A stretch of 64,000 nucleotides of DNA, from the NCBI RefSeq assembly GCF_039534125.1, contig NZ_BAAAUV010000029.1, positions 1 to 64,000 on the forward strand, read 5' to 3'. The notes below the pieces were generated by a model, which was not told the DNA's origin, made no database searches, and saw only the letters and a program-made list of their open reading frames with translations. This document shows, in pieces, positions 33,726 through 41,603 of the stretch. The translations under genes were made by a program, and so were the position numbers. The stretch is from Actinocorallia longicatena (GTDB lineage Bacteria; Actinomycetota; Actinomycetes; Streptosporangiales; Streptosporangiaceae). The number at the start of each line of letters is the position of its first letter. Position 1 is the stretch's first letter.

Positions 33726-33934
33726 CGGTAACCGCTCCCTGCGCAGAAGTAGCAGGGGGCGACTCCGCCTCTGTGGGTGCGAATCTGCCCGTATCCCCGG
33801 CAGACGGGACAGCGCCGCGCGAGTGCAGCCGCTTTGATAAGCACATAGATGACGAGAGCCGATATGACGATGATGAGGAAAAGCGTGGATCCGGGAGAGG
33901 AGACGGGATCCCCCACCGTCGCCGGAGCTTTCAT
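33722..33934 (-). CDS. small membrane protein with DnaJ-like zinc motif
   Basis: A 70-residue protein: one membrane helix (TLFLIIVISALVIYVLIKAAAL) followed by CPVCRGYG and CYFCAGSGYR, two CxxCxGxG-type knuckles like half of a DnaJ zinc domain. It probably binds one zinc on the cytosolic face. The start overlaps the stop of the replication-relaxation gene (ATGA), and its stop overlaps the DUF4282 gene, showing one tightly packed operon. Confidence 0.8.
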   Translation of the reverse strand: MKAPATVGDPVSSPGSTLFLIIVISALVIYVLIKAAALARRCPVCRGYGQIRTHRGGVAPCYFCAGSGYR

Positions 33935-34725
33935 TCGCTGGCCCTTTCCGTAGCTAGTGAGCTTTCGAGGAATTGGGGGGTACTGTCCCAGGTGGCCACG
34001 GCCACCAGTCTCTTGGTGAGGTCACCGAGAATCTCCAGGGACTTGGTGATCTGTTCACGGCGCTTCGCATCGGGAACGGAGAACACCACTCGCGGGATGA
34101 CGCCGAATGGTGTAGACGGATTGCTGTGAGCGAATCCCAGGTAGCGTGAGACCTTTTCCTCAATGACCGGAATGCGTTCGGTACCCATATCCATCTCGAT
34201 CCACCAATGGTCAGCAGTTCCGGAAGGCGAGACGAGGACCACATAAGCGTCAGGTCGCATATCGCGGCCGGACGGCACTGACCACCATGCGTCCGATTCG
34301 GTTTGGAAGAGGCCGATCCGGAAGGCGCCTGAATTGGCCGATTCGCTAAGCCGTACGTATAGTTCTGAGATGGCTAGCGCGTGCGGAATAAGACGCGCGA
34401 AAGGCTGACGGAAAGGCGTGACCCTTTCCAGTTCCTCACCTCTTCGCAAACGCAATAGCCGTTCCATGGCAGGATCGAGGGAATAGACGAATGGCGCCGA
34501 TCCCACACCGGTAACGGTACGGAAAGCGATGACGGCCTTGAATCTGACGAGCCTGCGCATGACGCGATTGCGCATATTCGTCGCCTGGGAAAGGCCCTGG
34601 AAATGCAGGCGCTCTATCTGGCCGCCGGTAGCGTATTTGAGGCGAAAGAGAGTCTCGGCAATTTCTATGTCTCGGGGGCGGAGCCGTGCCGACAGGAACT
34701 CTGTGCGCTGTTCGCTACTGCTCAT
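33931..34725 (-). CDS. replication-relaxation family protein
   Basis: A 264-residue protein. A winged helix at the N-terminus (RDIEIAETLFRLKYATGGQIERLHF...ATNMRNRVMRRLVRFKAVIAF) is followed by a domain with RPDAYVVLVSP...WWIEMDMGTERIPVIEEKVSRY, which resembles a PD-(D/E)xK nuclease core. This is the Replic_Relax family of actinobacterial plasmids and integrative elements, usually encoded beside DNA-transfer ATPases. The nuclease reading is my inference. I start at ATG 34725 because GGGGAAAAGGGAA precedes it; an ATG at 34746 is less likely. Confidence 0.8.
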   Translation of the reverse strand: MSSSEQRTEFLSARLRPRDIEIAETLFRLKYATGGQIERLHFQGLSQATNMRNRVMRRLVRFKAVIAFRTVTGVGSAPFVYSLDPAMERLLRLRRGEELERVTPFRQPFARLIPHALAISELYVRLSESANSGAFRIGLFQTESDAWWSVPSGRDMRPDAYVVLVSPSGTADHWWIEMDMGTERIPVIEEKVSRYLGFAHSNPSTPFGVIPRVVFSVPDAKRREQITKSLEILGDLTKRLVAVATWDSTPQFLESSLATERASE

Positions 34726-34931
34726 TTCCCTTTTCCCCTTTCGCATCTGACTGAGTTAAGAGCCGTTAGGCGAAGAGCGTCCGCCGGGTGGACCCGCCGG
34801 GGGCGTAAGACATTCCGCAGGCGCGGCGCCTCGCATGGGTACGGTGACCAGGGGGAACGGGGAGGGCAGGGGTGGGGATGAGAGGGAGGAGAGAAACATC
34901 TCTCGCGCCACCCTCCGGAACACCCCAGGGC

Positions 34932-37166
34932 TCAGCCGTCATAGCGTTTCCATTCCTCTCCGCCGGAGGACCGGCCGATGGAGTCAGTTCCGGTGGAAAT
35001 GCGGAGCCTTTCACGTCGTCGCTCTTCCACCTCAAGGCGAGGAATCCCGGATTCGCGGAGAAGGGGCGTGGCTCTCTGCCGGTAGGTGATATCGGTCTCG
35101 GGGAGTGGCAGGGTGTATCCGGTCACAGGGGAAGCCGTGCGCGAATTGACACAGGGGCGCATCGCGAATTCGAAGGCGCCGAGACCGGTCAGGTCATCTC
35201 TTCCCAGATCGGGCGAGAACCTTTTTGAAAGGGTCTCGGCGTCCTTGTATTCGAGCTGAAAGACGATCTGAGTTCGTACGGTTCCCAGGACTGCGGCAAG
35301 GATTTTCGGCGACAGTTGGTCGAGGTACTGGTAAGACAGGTGAAGGCCCAAACCAAGGCCTCTTGCCTGTGCAAGCATTTCGTTGATGTCGCCACCGAAG
35401 CGGATGAATTCTTGGAATTCGTCGAGATAAGCAAAAATGGTTTGCCGGCGGTTGCTTTCAACAGCTGTCCGGGAAAGGGTTTCCTGCCAGATGAAAGCGA
35501 CGAGCAAAGAGCCCAGCAGATGTGCCGCTTCCGCGCCTATGACGCCTTGGGAAAGCGGGACGAGCAGTATCTTTCTCTTGCGGAACACCTCGCCGATATT
35601 GATGCCCTCGCTCTGCCCGAGGATCAGCCGCAGCGCTGTTCTAGTGGTGAAGGCTCGGAGTTTGTTCATGGCGGGCCCGATGACTTGCTGCCGCTCTGCC
35701 GTGCTCATCTGCTCATAAGCGATCCAGAACGACCGCACCGCATCGGGTATCCGCGACCGCCGCACCACGCTTCGCCGAAATTCGTCGTTGGTGAGCAGTT
35801 CTGGAATCTCTGCCAGAGTGAACGCTGAACCGTCCACAGCTTTGGCGTGTGTCAGAGTGAGCAGGCAATTACGGAGAACGTCGGCGGTCCGGGGCCCCCA
35901 CGACGATGCCCACAAGTCGCGGAAAGTGTCCACGATACGATCCACGACCAGTTCTTTACCGTGCTCGCTCATTCCTTTCGTGCCCAGGAGATTGAAGCCG
36001 ACCGGGTTGGCGATTGCGGAGGCGTCCATCAGGATCACGTCGTCAAGCCGGGATTCGGGGATGCGTGTGAGGATCGAGGAAATCAAGTCGTTCTTGGGGT
36101 CGATCACGATCGCGCCCCGCCCTGCTCGAATGTCTTGAAGCGCCAGGGAGGCGACCAGTTCGGATTTCCCCGCCCCGGTAGGTCCTTGAATGAGGACGTG
36201 CCGCAGCCGGTCATCAGGAGCCAGGGTGAGCGCGCGGCCTTCCATCGTCGGGTGATTGGACTTGCCGACCTGAATACCGCCACGCATTCCGAACGGTGCG
36301 GGCAATTGCCGGGAGCTTCCCGACGGAAGGCCGGGCACCGCGATTCCGGCAAGAGGCCATGCCGTCACGGCGCCGAGCTCGGCCGCGTTGAGAACAGCGG
36401 GCCACAGAGCCACCGGAAGGCGCCAGCGCCGTGCCCGCCAGGCAACGACCCGCGAGGGAAGGAAGCGGGTCCTCAGCGCGCTCTCAGGACCGCTCAGGAC
36501 GTCGATTGCTGCCAGCACTTGCCCCAGGAGCAGCCGCGCCCGACCGGTGTGCCGTGCGGTCACCACGACACGGCCACAGGCCTCCCACAGGGGCGAGGAC
36601 TGCTTACGGCCCGCTGCTGTCCGCAGCGCGGTAGGGGCGTCGTCGGACAGGGGTCGCAGGTTCCGCCCTGCGGTCACCGTCCACACGATCCGGATGTGCT
36701 CTCCGGTGTTCATCGGATAGAGCGATGACAGCAGACCGGCGACCGCGACAAATCCCCGAGAGTCAGCTAGCGGGAAAAGTGGCTTGACGGACTTCAATTC
36801 CGCCGCAGCCCTGATTCCGCCCAATTCGAATGAATAATCGGGGATGTGCTGCAATCGGAGGCCGGCCACAATGGTCGATAGAAATGACACTACTCCGCTC
36901 GAATGCTTTCTAGGAACGAGCAGAACATGCGTGATTCCGCGATGCGTGCCGTGTGTTTCAAAGACCAGAGGGCGGCGTTTGGCAAACCCTCGCAGGCCGT
37001 TGAACGCTGCCTGTACTTGTTCGGGCGAAAGGTCTCGGGGTACGCGGATCCGGAAGGCGACGAGAGAACGACGCCATGCGCGAGCATCCAGCAATCGCGC
37101 GATGATAACGGCCATGGCGCAGAAGGCGCTCACGGATAGCACCCACACGGCGGGCCCGTATTCCAT
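34932..37166 (-). CDS. VirD4/TraD-like DNA-transfer ATPase (TraM recognition type)
   Basis: A 744-residue ATPase. A membrane helix at about 7-24 (VWVLSVSAFCAMAVIIA) is followed by a long variable region, then the motor: Walker A GPTGAGKS at 328-335, GRGAIVIDPKNDLI, IFAYLDEFQEFI as Walker B-like, and ARGLGLGLHLSYQYLDQL, the QARKxGL-like motif III of coupling proteins. It should pump DNA or couple it to a transfer channel. No other T4SS subunits are present, which suggests TraB-like autonomous transfer or use of host or helper functions. It begins the operon running to the xis-like gene; a 206-bp gap with a weak GAGAGA-AACA-TCTCTC hairpin follows it. Confidence 0.87.
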   Translation of the reverse strand: MEYGPAVWVLSVSAFCAMAVIIARLLDARAWRRSLVAFRIRVPRDLSPEQVQAAFNGLRGFAKRRPLVFETHGTHRGITHVLLVPRKHSSGVVSFLSTIVAGLRLQHIPDYSFELGGIRAAAELKSVKPLFPLADSRGFVAVAGLLSSLYPMNTGEHIRIVWTVTAGRNLRPLSDDAPTALRTAAGRKQSSPLWEACGRVVVTARHTGRARLLLGQVLAAIDVLSGPESALRTRFLPSRVVAWRARRWRLPVALWPAVLNAAELGAVTAWPLAGIAVPGLPSGSSRQLPAPFGMRGGIQVGKSNHPTMEGRALTLAPDDRLRHVLIQGPTGAGKSELVASLALQDIRAGRGAIVIDPKNDLISSILTRIPESRLDDVILMDASAIANPVGFNLLGTKGMSEHGKELVVDRIVDTFRDLWASSWGPRTADVLRNCLLTLTHAKAVDGSAFTLAEIPELLTNDEFRRSVVRRSRIPDAVRSFWIAYEQMSTAERQQVIGPAMNKLRAFTTRTALRLILGQSEGINIGEVFRKRKILLVPLSQGVIGAEAAHLLGSLLVAFIWQETLSRTAVESNRRQTIFAYLDEFQEFIRFGGDINEMLAQARGLGLGLHLSYQYLDQLSPKILAAVLGTVRTQIVFQLEYKDAETLSKRFSPDLGRDDLTGLGAFEFAMRPCVNSRTASPVTGYTLPLPETDITYRQRATPLLRESGIPRLEVEERRRERLRISTGTDSIGRSSGGEEWKRYDG

Positions 37167-37184
37167 CGGGAATCGTTCCGGCTG

Positions 37185-37367
37185 CTAGTAGCGCCGCCGG
37201 AAGGCCACCCACCACAACACCATGAAGATGGTCACGGCCGCCACGACGGGCAGCAACGGCAGCAGCCAGTAGTAGACCTGACGGCCGAAGAAGGCGATCA
37301 GGGGAATGGAGACGAGGACCAGCAGTATGCGGCCGAACCAATTACGCCGGTAGACGTAGCGAGCCAT
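37185..37367 (-). CDS. small membrane protein
   Basis: A 60-residue protein with two hydrophobic helices (ILLVLVSIPLIAFFG and LLPLLPVVAAVTIFMVLWWVAF) framed by basic ends (MARYVYRRNW and FRRRY). The ATG at 37367 has GAGAGGAA 5 bases upstream. It is 18 bases before the DNA-transfer ATPase and probably co-transcribed; small membrane partners are common beside VirD4/TraB-type ATPases. Confidence 0.7.
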   Translation of the reverse strand: MARYVYRRNWFGRILLVLVSIPLIAFFGRQVYYWLLPLLPVVAAVTIFMVLWWVAFRRRY

Positions 37368-37950
37368 GAGCGTTCCTCTCGGCGTGCCGGATGATGCACA
37401 CCCAGAGTCAGCCGGTCCCCGCTCGCGATTCAATCCACAAAGAGCCCGCAATTTTCGAGCGAAATCGTCCGCTTCCCGAACGCGTATCACTCTCTTACCG
37501 CCCGCGAATCGCGTGAGTAATGCTAGTGGCTCGTAACCGGATCTTGCCGGGTAATTGATCTTGGCGAGTTAGAGCGTCAGGCTCATCCCGGACCCGTTTT
37601 GGGAGGTGGTCGTGCGCGTAAGCCCGAGGCGTTCGTGCGGGATCCTCGGTCCATGTCCGCCACCACCGGCGGGTCTGCTCGCATACTCGTCTACGTCCGG
37701 CAGCTCGGTTGCGTTGACCTTCCGGCTTGTCTAAAAGATCTCGGCTGGCTATTCGTTCCGCCTGCGTGCGTTTGGGGACGGCGGTGATCCTTTCCAGCCA
37801 ACAGGTGACCATCCTCGGTTACCTACAACGGTGCCGGTCACTACCGTCGATCTTGTTATTTCCGTACTCTGTGATCCGGGACCTCCGTCCCGACCCGCCT
37901 CAAGAGAACCGGGTGATTCCTGTGGGAAACGAGGGTAGGGAGCCTTAATC
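37368..37950. other. 583-bp region without a convincing gene
   Basis: No reading frame here has a ribosome site or family match. It separates the minus-strand transfer operon from the plus-strand gene at 37951. I see one hairpin, CGGGAC-CTCC-GTCCCG at 37877-37892, and several scattered short A/T-rich stretches. By position it must hold the promoters in both directions and is the best place for an origin of transfer, but no known oriT was recognised. Confidence 0.4.
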
Positions 37951-38193
37951 ATGCCAACCGATCGTGTCTTGGAATACCTGGGCACGATCGGGCAAGGTGG
38001 TGGACTAGTCTTGTTCGGGATCGTAGTTGCGGCGCTCCTATGCGCCAGCTTGCTTGTTGCTGTCGCAACCCGCAACCGCGTTACCGAAGGCGAAATCCAC
38101 TTCCGCATGATCGGGCTTTCAGTCAAGTGGAAGGCTTCAGCCCCTGAGGTTGACGCCTCCGCACCGCGGCCTTCTAAGAAAGGTCGCAACTAA
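37951..38193 (+). CDS. small single-pass membrane protein
   Basis: An 80-residue protein: one membrane helix (GGGLVLFGIVVAALLCASLLVAVAT) then a basic cytosolic tail ending PSKKGRN. The ATG at 37951 has GGGAG 8-12 bases upstream. I do not recognise it. A hairpin with a T-run follows at 38348, so it may be a single-gene transcript. Confidence 0.65.
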   Translation: MPTDRVLEYLGTIGQGGGLVLFGIVVAALLCASLLVAVATRNRVTEGEIHFRMIGLSVKWKASAPEVDASAPRPSKKGRN

Positions 38194-38347
38194 AACTGTC
38201 ACCTAAAATCGGGAGCTAAATGGAATTTCCCCAGCGGACCGTTTCCGCTTCCCGGGACATAGGAGCTGAGTCCGGCAGCGGGTCGCTTCGCGCCTTAAAT
38301 TCATTTGTGTCTTGACTGATAGTAACGCTGTATTCTCAGAGCGAATT

Positions 38348-38382
38348 GACCGGCGGCACCAGGTGCCGCCGGTCTTCTTTTT
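38348..38382 (+). terminator. hairpin terminator with T-run
   Basis: GACCGGCGGCACC (38348-38360) and GGTGCCGCCGGTC (38362-38374) are perfect 13-bp arms around one A, followed by TTCTTTTT. It would end plus-strand transcripts from the small membrane gene. The 259-bp gap 38194-38452 holds otherwise only an A/T-rich stretch at 38296-38340 that looks promoter-like. Confidence 0.85.
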
Positions 38383-38452
38383 GCAGCATGGACGGAACCG
38401 AGCCGCTCCACCCAGAGAATTCCCCAGCAAGGCTGCGTGACGAGCCACTAGC

Positions 38453-39355
38453 TCAGTGCTCCAAATACAGACGCACGCCCGAGGCTGGCCACGTCGATTT
38501 GGTGAAATCCAAAGGCATTCCTGTCGCATCATAGGTGATGGTGTCGCGCTGTATCACCATCGTGTGCGGAGTGAGCATGAGCGCCAGCCACTCCCATTCC
38601 TCAGCAGCACGCCCAAGGATCGTGGTGCGGTGGGAGCCCACCGGCCGCATGAGACATCGAGAAAGAGCGTCCTGCCACGCGCCCGGAACCTCTTGGGGCG
38701 ATCCCAGGAGCGTCCGTTCAGCCAGGGAAGCCGGAAGGAAAGACGACCTCAGGCAGACGGGCACTCCCGCCGGGTCCTGGAACAGGCGATGCCGCGCTAT
38801 CACGGACATACGCGGATCGGACAGAGACAATGCCGCCGCCACGTCCGGAGAGGGCATCTCAGAGCGCACCGTGAGGGTAGCCAGGACCAAGCGCGTAGCA
38901 GCGTCGGAGGCGATCGGCACGAATTGCAACGTCCGGGGCGCCGCAGGACCGCCGGGGAAACGCGCCAGCGTCGAAGGACCGCCCAGCGGCTCGGCATCGG
39001 AGTATTCAAGCTGCGTTTCAAGAATGTCGTTGATGATGGCGAGGGCTCCGTCTTTGACGAAGTAGCCCACACCGGGCTTGGAGATCGCCACTCCCCGTTC
39101 CACCAAAGCAGTCAGCGCTTTTCGCGCCACCGTGTCGGAGACACTCCCCAAATGCGGCTTACTCAGCTCACGGACACTTGGCAAAGGCCGACCGGGAAGG
39201 TACACACCGCGCGCAATCTCACGCATGAGATGGACGGTCAATTCGGGCACCAAAGATCCCCGTCTTTGCGGATGCCGGAATGGTTCCGGCTCAATCACCT
39301 TGCGGGGATGCACGCCCAATGCGGGACCGTCAAGGCTCTCGTCATGGCCGGACAC
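38453..39355 (-). CDS. GntR-family regulator with UTRA-like domain
   Basis: A 300-residue regulator: the GntR winged helix is at about 40-105 (LVPELTVHLMREIARGVYLPGRPLPSVRELSKPHLGSVSDTVARKALTALVERGVAISKPG) and the remainder resembles a UTRA effector domain (PVCLRSSFLPASLAERTLLG). In actinomycete integrative elements GntR proteins such as KorSA repress transfer and excision genes, and the same role is likely here. I prefer the GTG at 39355, 5 bases after GAGGAGG, over the GTG at 39361. Confidence 0.88.
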   Translation of the reverse strand: MSGHDESLDGPALGVHPRKVIEPEPFRHPQRRGSLVPELTVHLMREIARGVYLPGRPLPSVRELSKPHLGSVSDTVARKALTALVERGVAISKPGVGYFVKDGALAIINDILETQLEYSDAEPLGGPSTLARFPGGPAAPRTLQFVPIASDAATRLVLATLTVRSEMPSPDVAAALSLSDPRMSVIARHRLFQDPAGVPVCLRSSFLPASLAERTLLGSPQEVPGAWQDALSRCLMRPVGSHRTTILGRAAEEWEWLALMLTPHTMVIQRDTITYDATGMPLDFTKSTWPASGVRLYLEH

Positions 39356-39375
39356 GGCCACCTCCTCTCCTAGCC

Positions 39376-39389
39376 GTCACGCCCGTGAC
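39376..39389. promoter_or_regulatory. palindrome GTCACG-CC-CGTGAC upstream of gntR
   Basis: A perfect 14-bp palindrome 21 bases upstream of the regulator's GTG, in the divergent gap to the gene at 39543. Autoregulation by the GntR protein would fit. No other feature was seen in 39390-39542. Confidence 0.45.
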
Positions 39390-39542
39390 CTGCGGTTTAG
39401 CACTCGATCACCGCCGACCCTAGCGCAGAACCCAGGGGCGGACCACAGGGAAATCACACTGAGCCCCTTCACACCGCCCTGACTCAGGAGCATGCTAACG
39501 ATCAACCACACAGGAACCACGGAGAACACGAGGGAGCATCAC

Positions 39543-40055
39543 ATGAGTCCAGACGAGCTGCTGCGGAGCGTGCCCGAAGACTGGAGTCTGTCAGGGGGCG
39601 CGCAGTATGCCGCCGCCGGTCCAGAGGTGCCCGCGACCTGGGCTGTCTCCGTGGGTGCTTGCGGGCCGGTCCGGATCAGCTACCTGATCGGCCACCGGCC
39701 GGGGCACCCCGGCAAGCCCTATCTCTTCCACGCCGAGATCACCGAAGACATGCGGGGGGACCTCGCCCAGACGTCCCTGCAAACGGGCGCCCTGCGAGAG
39801 GACCAGACGCGCGCTGAGTGGCAGACGTCCGACCAGCACGGATGGTGGGCCCTGCGCGGCCACGGCCGCCAGCGCTACCACCGTCTGAGCCTGTCGGGCA
39901 TGCACGGATCCTGGGCTGTGCGCGCAACCCTGCTCACGCTGGTCCCCGATGAGATCTGGCGCCGGATTGAGGCGCATACCGAGGAGTGGATGGAGCAATT
40001 CAACGAAACGAACACTGATCCCACCGGTCCGACCTTCACCGAGACATTCAGGTGA
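39543..40055 (+). CDS. hypothetical protein of the integrative element
   Basis: A 170-residue soluble protein, acidic and Trp-rich (TRAEWQTSDQHGWWALRGHGRQRYHRLSLSGMHGSWAVRATLL). It has no signal or membrane helix. The ATG at 39543 is preceded by GAGGGAG; an ATG at 39492 has a badly spaced site. It overlaps the next gene by four bases (GTGA). I do not recognise a family. Confidence 0.65.
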   Translation: MSPDELLRSVPEDWSLSGGAQYAAAGPEVPATWAVSVGACGPVRISYLIGHRPGHPGKPYLFHAEITEDMRGDLAQTSLQTGALREDQTRAEWQTSDQHGWWALRGHGRQRYHRLSLSGMHGSWAVRATLLTLVPDEIWRRIEAHTEEWMEQFNETNTDPTGPTFTETFR

Positions 40056-40471
40056 ATGTGAAAGTGCCTGCCGAATTTCCTGACCCCGCCCTGATCCATG
40101 ATCATCTGCGCAAAGTCATGACGCATGGCGCACGCGCTTCCGTCCTCGCCACCTACGCGCCCGAATTGGTGGACCTGCTCGTTCCCGGCGCTGATACGGC
40201 CCTACACGGCCGGGCCTACGATGCCGAGCAGGCCATTCGCTCTGGCATCTCCGCAATGCCCTCAGAGCGCGCTGAGGCGCTCCGTATCCTCTTCGAGCTT
40301 TCCAGCCCCACCCACACAAGTCTCGAATCCCGAAGACGGTCGGCCGCTCGCAGACTCGGGCTTCACCCCACAACCTTCCGGAAGCCTCACCATGAAGGTA
40401 TCCTCGTTCTCGATCTCGCAATTTCGGTCTATGCGCATCTACGAGGAAACGGCGGCGCGGTCAACGCCTGA
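40052..40471 (+). CDS. hypothetical protein of the integrative element
   Basis: A 139-residue soluble protein. The C-terminal third, SLESRRRSAARRLGLHPTTFRKPHHEGILVLDLA, resembles a helix-turn-helix sequence often seen at the end of actinobacterial regulatory proteins. The GTG start overlaps the upstream stop, so the pair is co-translated. No specific family is assigned. Confidence 0.65.
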   Translation: MNVKVPAEFPDPALIHDHLRKVMTHGARASVLATYAPELVDLLVPGADTALHGRAYDAEQAIRSGISAMPSERAEALRILFELSSPTHTSLESRRRSAARRLGLHPTTFRKPHHEGILVLDLAISVYAHLRGNGGAVNA

Positions 40472-40502
40472 AACGCGAAGAGGTCTGGTCGGTTAGATCC
40501 GC

Positions 40503-40802
40503 TCAGGCCCCTTCGCTCTTCACGTCAACTTGTCTTTGGCCTGCTTTTGCTCGCATCGTTAGAGTCGGACGCAGTTCACGTGCCGAAATTCCATGATCCA
40601 GCGTCAGTCTCATCAGCAACGTGACATCGTAAGCATTTAGCAGATAGTGACCATTGACGACGACATGGCGGATCAAGCCATCGCGAGCCAGTTCCCTAAG
40701 AATTCTCGCGGACACGTTGACGCTTTCTGCCGCAGCACGAGGCGAGTAGATGTACCCACCTATGAGCCATTCGTCATCGGTCGCCGCTGAATCGGGATTC
40801 AC
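40503..40802 (-). CDS. small DNA-binding-like protein
   Basis: A 99-residue protein with a MerR/HTH_17-like core: YIYSPRAAAESVNVSARILRELARDGLIRHVVVNGHYLLNAYDVTLLMRL. The GTG at 40802 overlaps the HATPase gene stop and has GGGGAGG upstream. Its coupling to an anti-sigma-type ATPase suggests a regulatory pair. Confidence 0.7.
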   Translation of the reverse strand: MNPDSAATDDEWLIGGYIYSPRAAAESVNVSARILRELARDGLIRHVVVNGHYLLNAYDVTLLMRLTLDHGISARELRPTLTMRAKAGQRQVDVKSEGA

Positions 40803-41287
40803 CGGACCTCCCCAGGTGAATTCGCCCTTATCGCCTCGATCTCCGCCCAGACGACCTTGCGACCATTGACGGTGTGATAGAACCCCCATTGCTTGGATAG
40901 GGCTTGAACGATAAATAGGCCTCTCCCGCCCTCGGCGAGTTCTTCGAGCCCGTCTTGAATTTTCGGGGTAGCTAGGTCGGCATCTTCGACCTCGATCATT
41001 ATCGACCGCGTCTTAAGCAGCGCCAAGCGCAGGTTGATTATCTGGGTTGGCTCATCTCGCGGACCGACAGTCGCGATAGTGCCGGTAGCTTTAATGGCAT
41101 TGCCGCATAGCTCGCTGATCACGAACTCGGCCATTTCGCACGTGGCTGTGCTTAGCTGCCACTTTTTGGCAGTGTGTTTCGCGAACACCCGAGCGAGCTT
41201 CGCCGCAGTACCGACGGCAGCCAGGTCCATACGGTTCGTGTCGATGGCGCCTGTGGGTTCCCTCACAGCAGCCACCTGCCCGCCCAT
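40799..41287 (-). CDS. anti-sigma-factor-type HATPase protein
   Basis: A 162-residue GHKL ATP-binding protein of the RsbW/SpoIIAB type common in actinomycetes. The N box is FVISELCGNAIKAT, and the following motifs are EVEDADLATPKI and EGGRGLFIVQAL. There is no histidine acceptor. It may sequester a sigma factor or partner by phosphorylation or binding. It leads a two-gene unit with the small DNA-binding-like gene. Confidence 0.85.
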   Translation of the reverse strand: MGGQVAAVREPTGAIDTNRMDLAAVGTAAKLARVFAKHTAKKWQLSTATCEMAEFVISELCGNAIKATGTIATVGPRDEPTQIINLRLALLKTRSIMIEVEDADLATPKIQDGLEELAEGGRGLFIVQALSKQWGFYHTVNGRKVVWAEIEAIRANSPGEVR

Positions 41288-41603
41288 GCCTTAGGATCTT
41301 CCATAGCCCGATCTCCGTTCGGGTCAGACCCTGGGAGGCCCGGTGTTAGCGCACCGGCCCAGGGTCGCCTTGACCGCGTCACGCTCTCTCGAATCGCGGA
41401 AAGCGTTCACGCAGTACCAGCCAAAGGGCGCGAAAGGGTGAACTCACTTCGCTGTGACCGCGACATGAGTGCTTAACGCTCTTGATTGCCCGCTAGCGGG
41501 TATGCGTCGCCATGGCTTTGAAGGTAATTGGTACCGGCTACCTTGTCATTGGCACTCTCGCGGAGAGACTCTCAGAAGTACCCCAGAGAGCTATCAGCCC
41601 TGG
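41288..41603. other. 316-bp gap with long nested hairpin
   Basis: No gene is supported. At 41327-41366, GACCCTGGG pairs with CCCAGGGTC and an inner CCGGTG pairs with CACCGG, with an AGGC bulge and a TTAGCG loop. It could be a terminator of the XRE transcript or a structured RNA. Confidence 0.5.

Noticed and set aside
37495..37812. Possible genes on either strand in the 37.4-37.9 kb gap
   Set aside because: They have no ribosome sites, Arg-rich composition without motifs, and overlapping candidates on both strands.
38310..38345. TTGACT...TATTCT as a standard housekeeping promoter
   Set aside because: The spacing is only 13 bases, too short for the usual promoter, so I list the stretch only as promoter-like.
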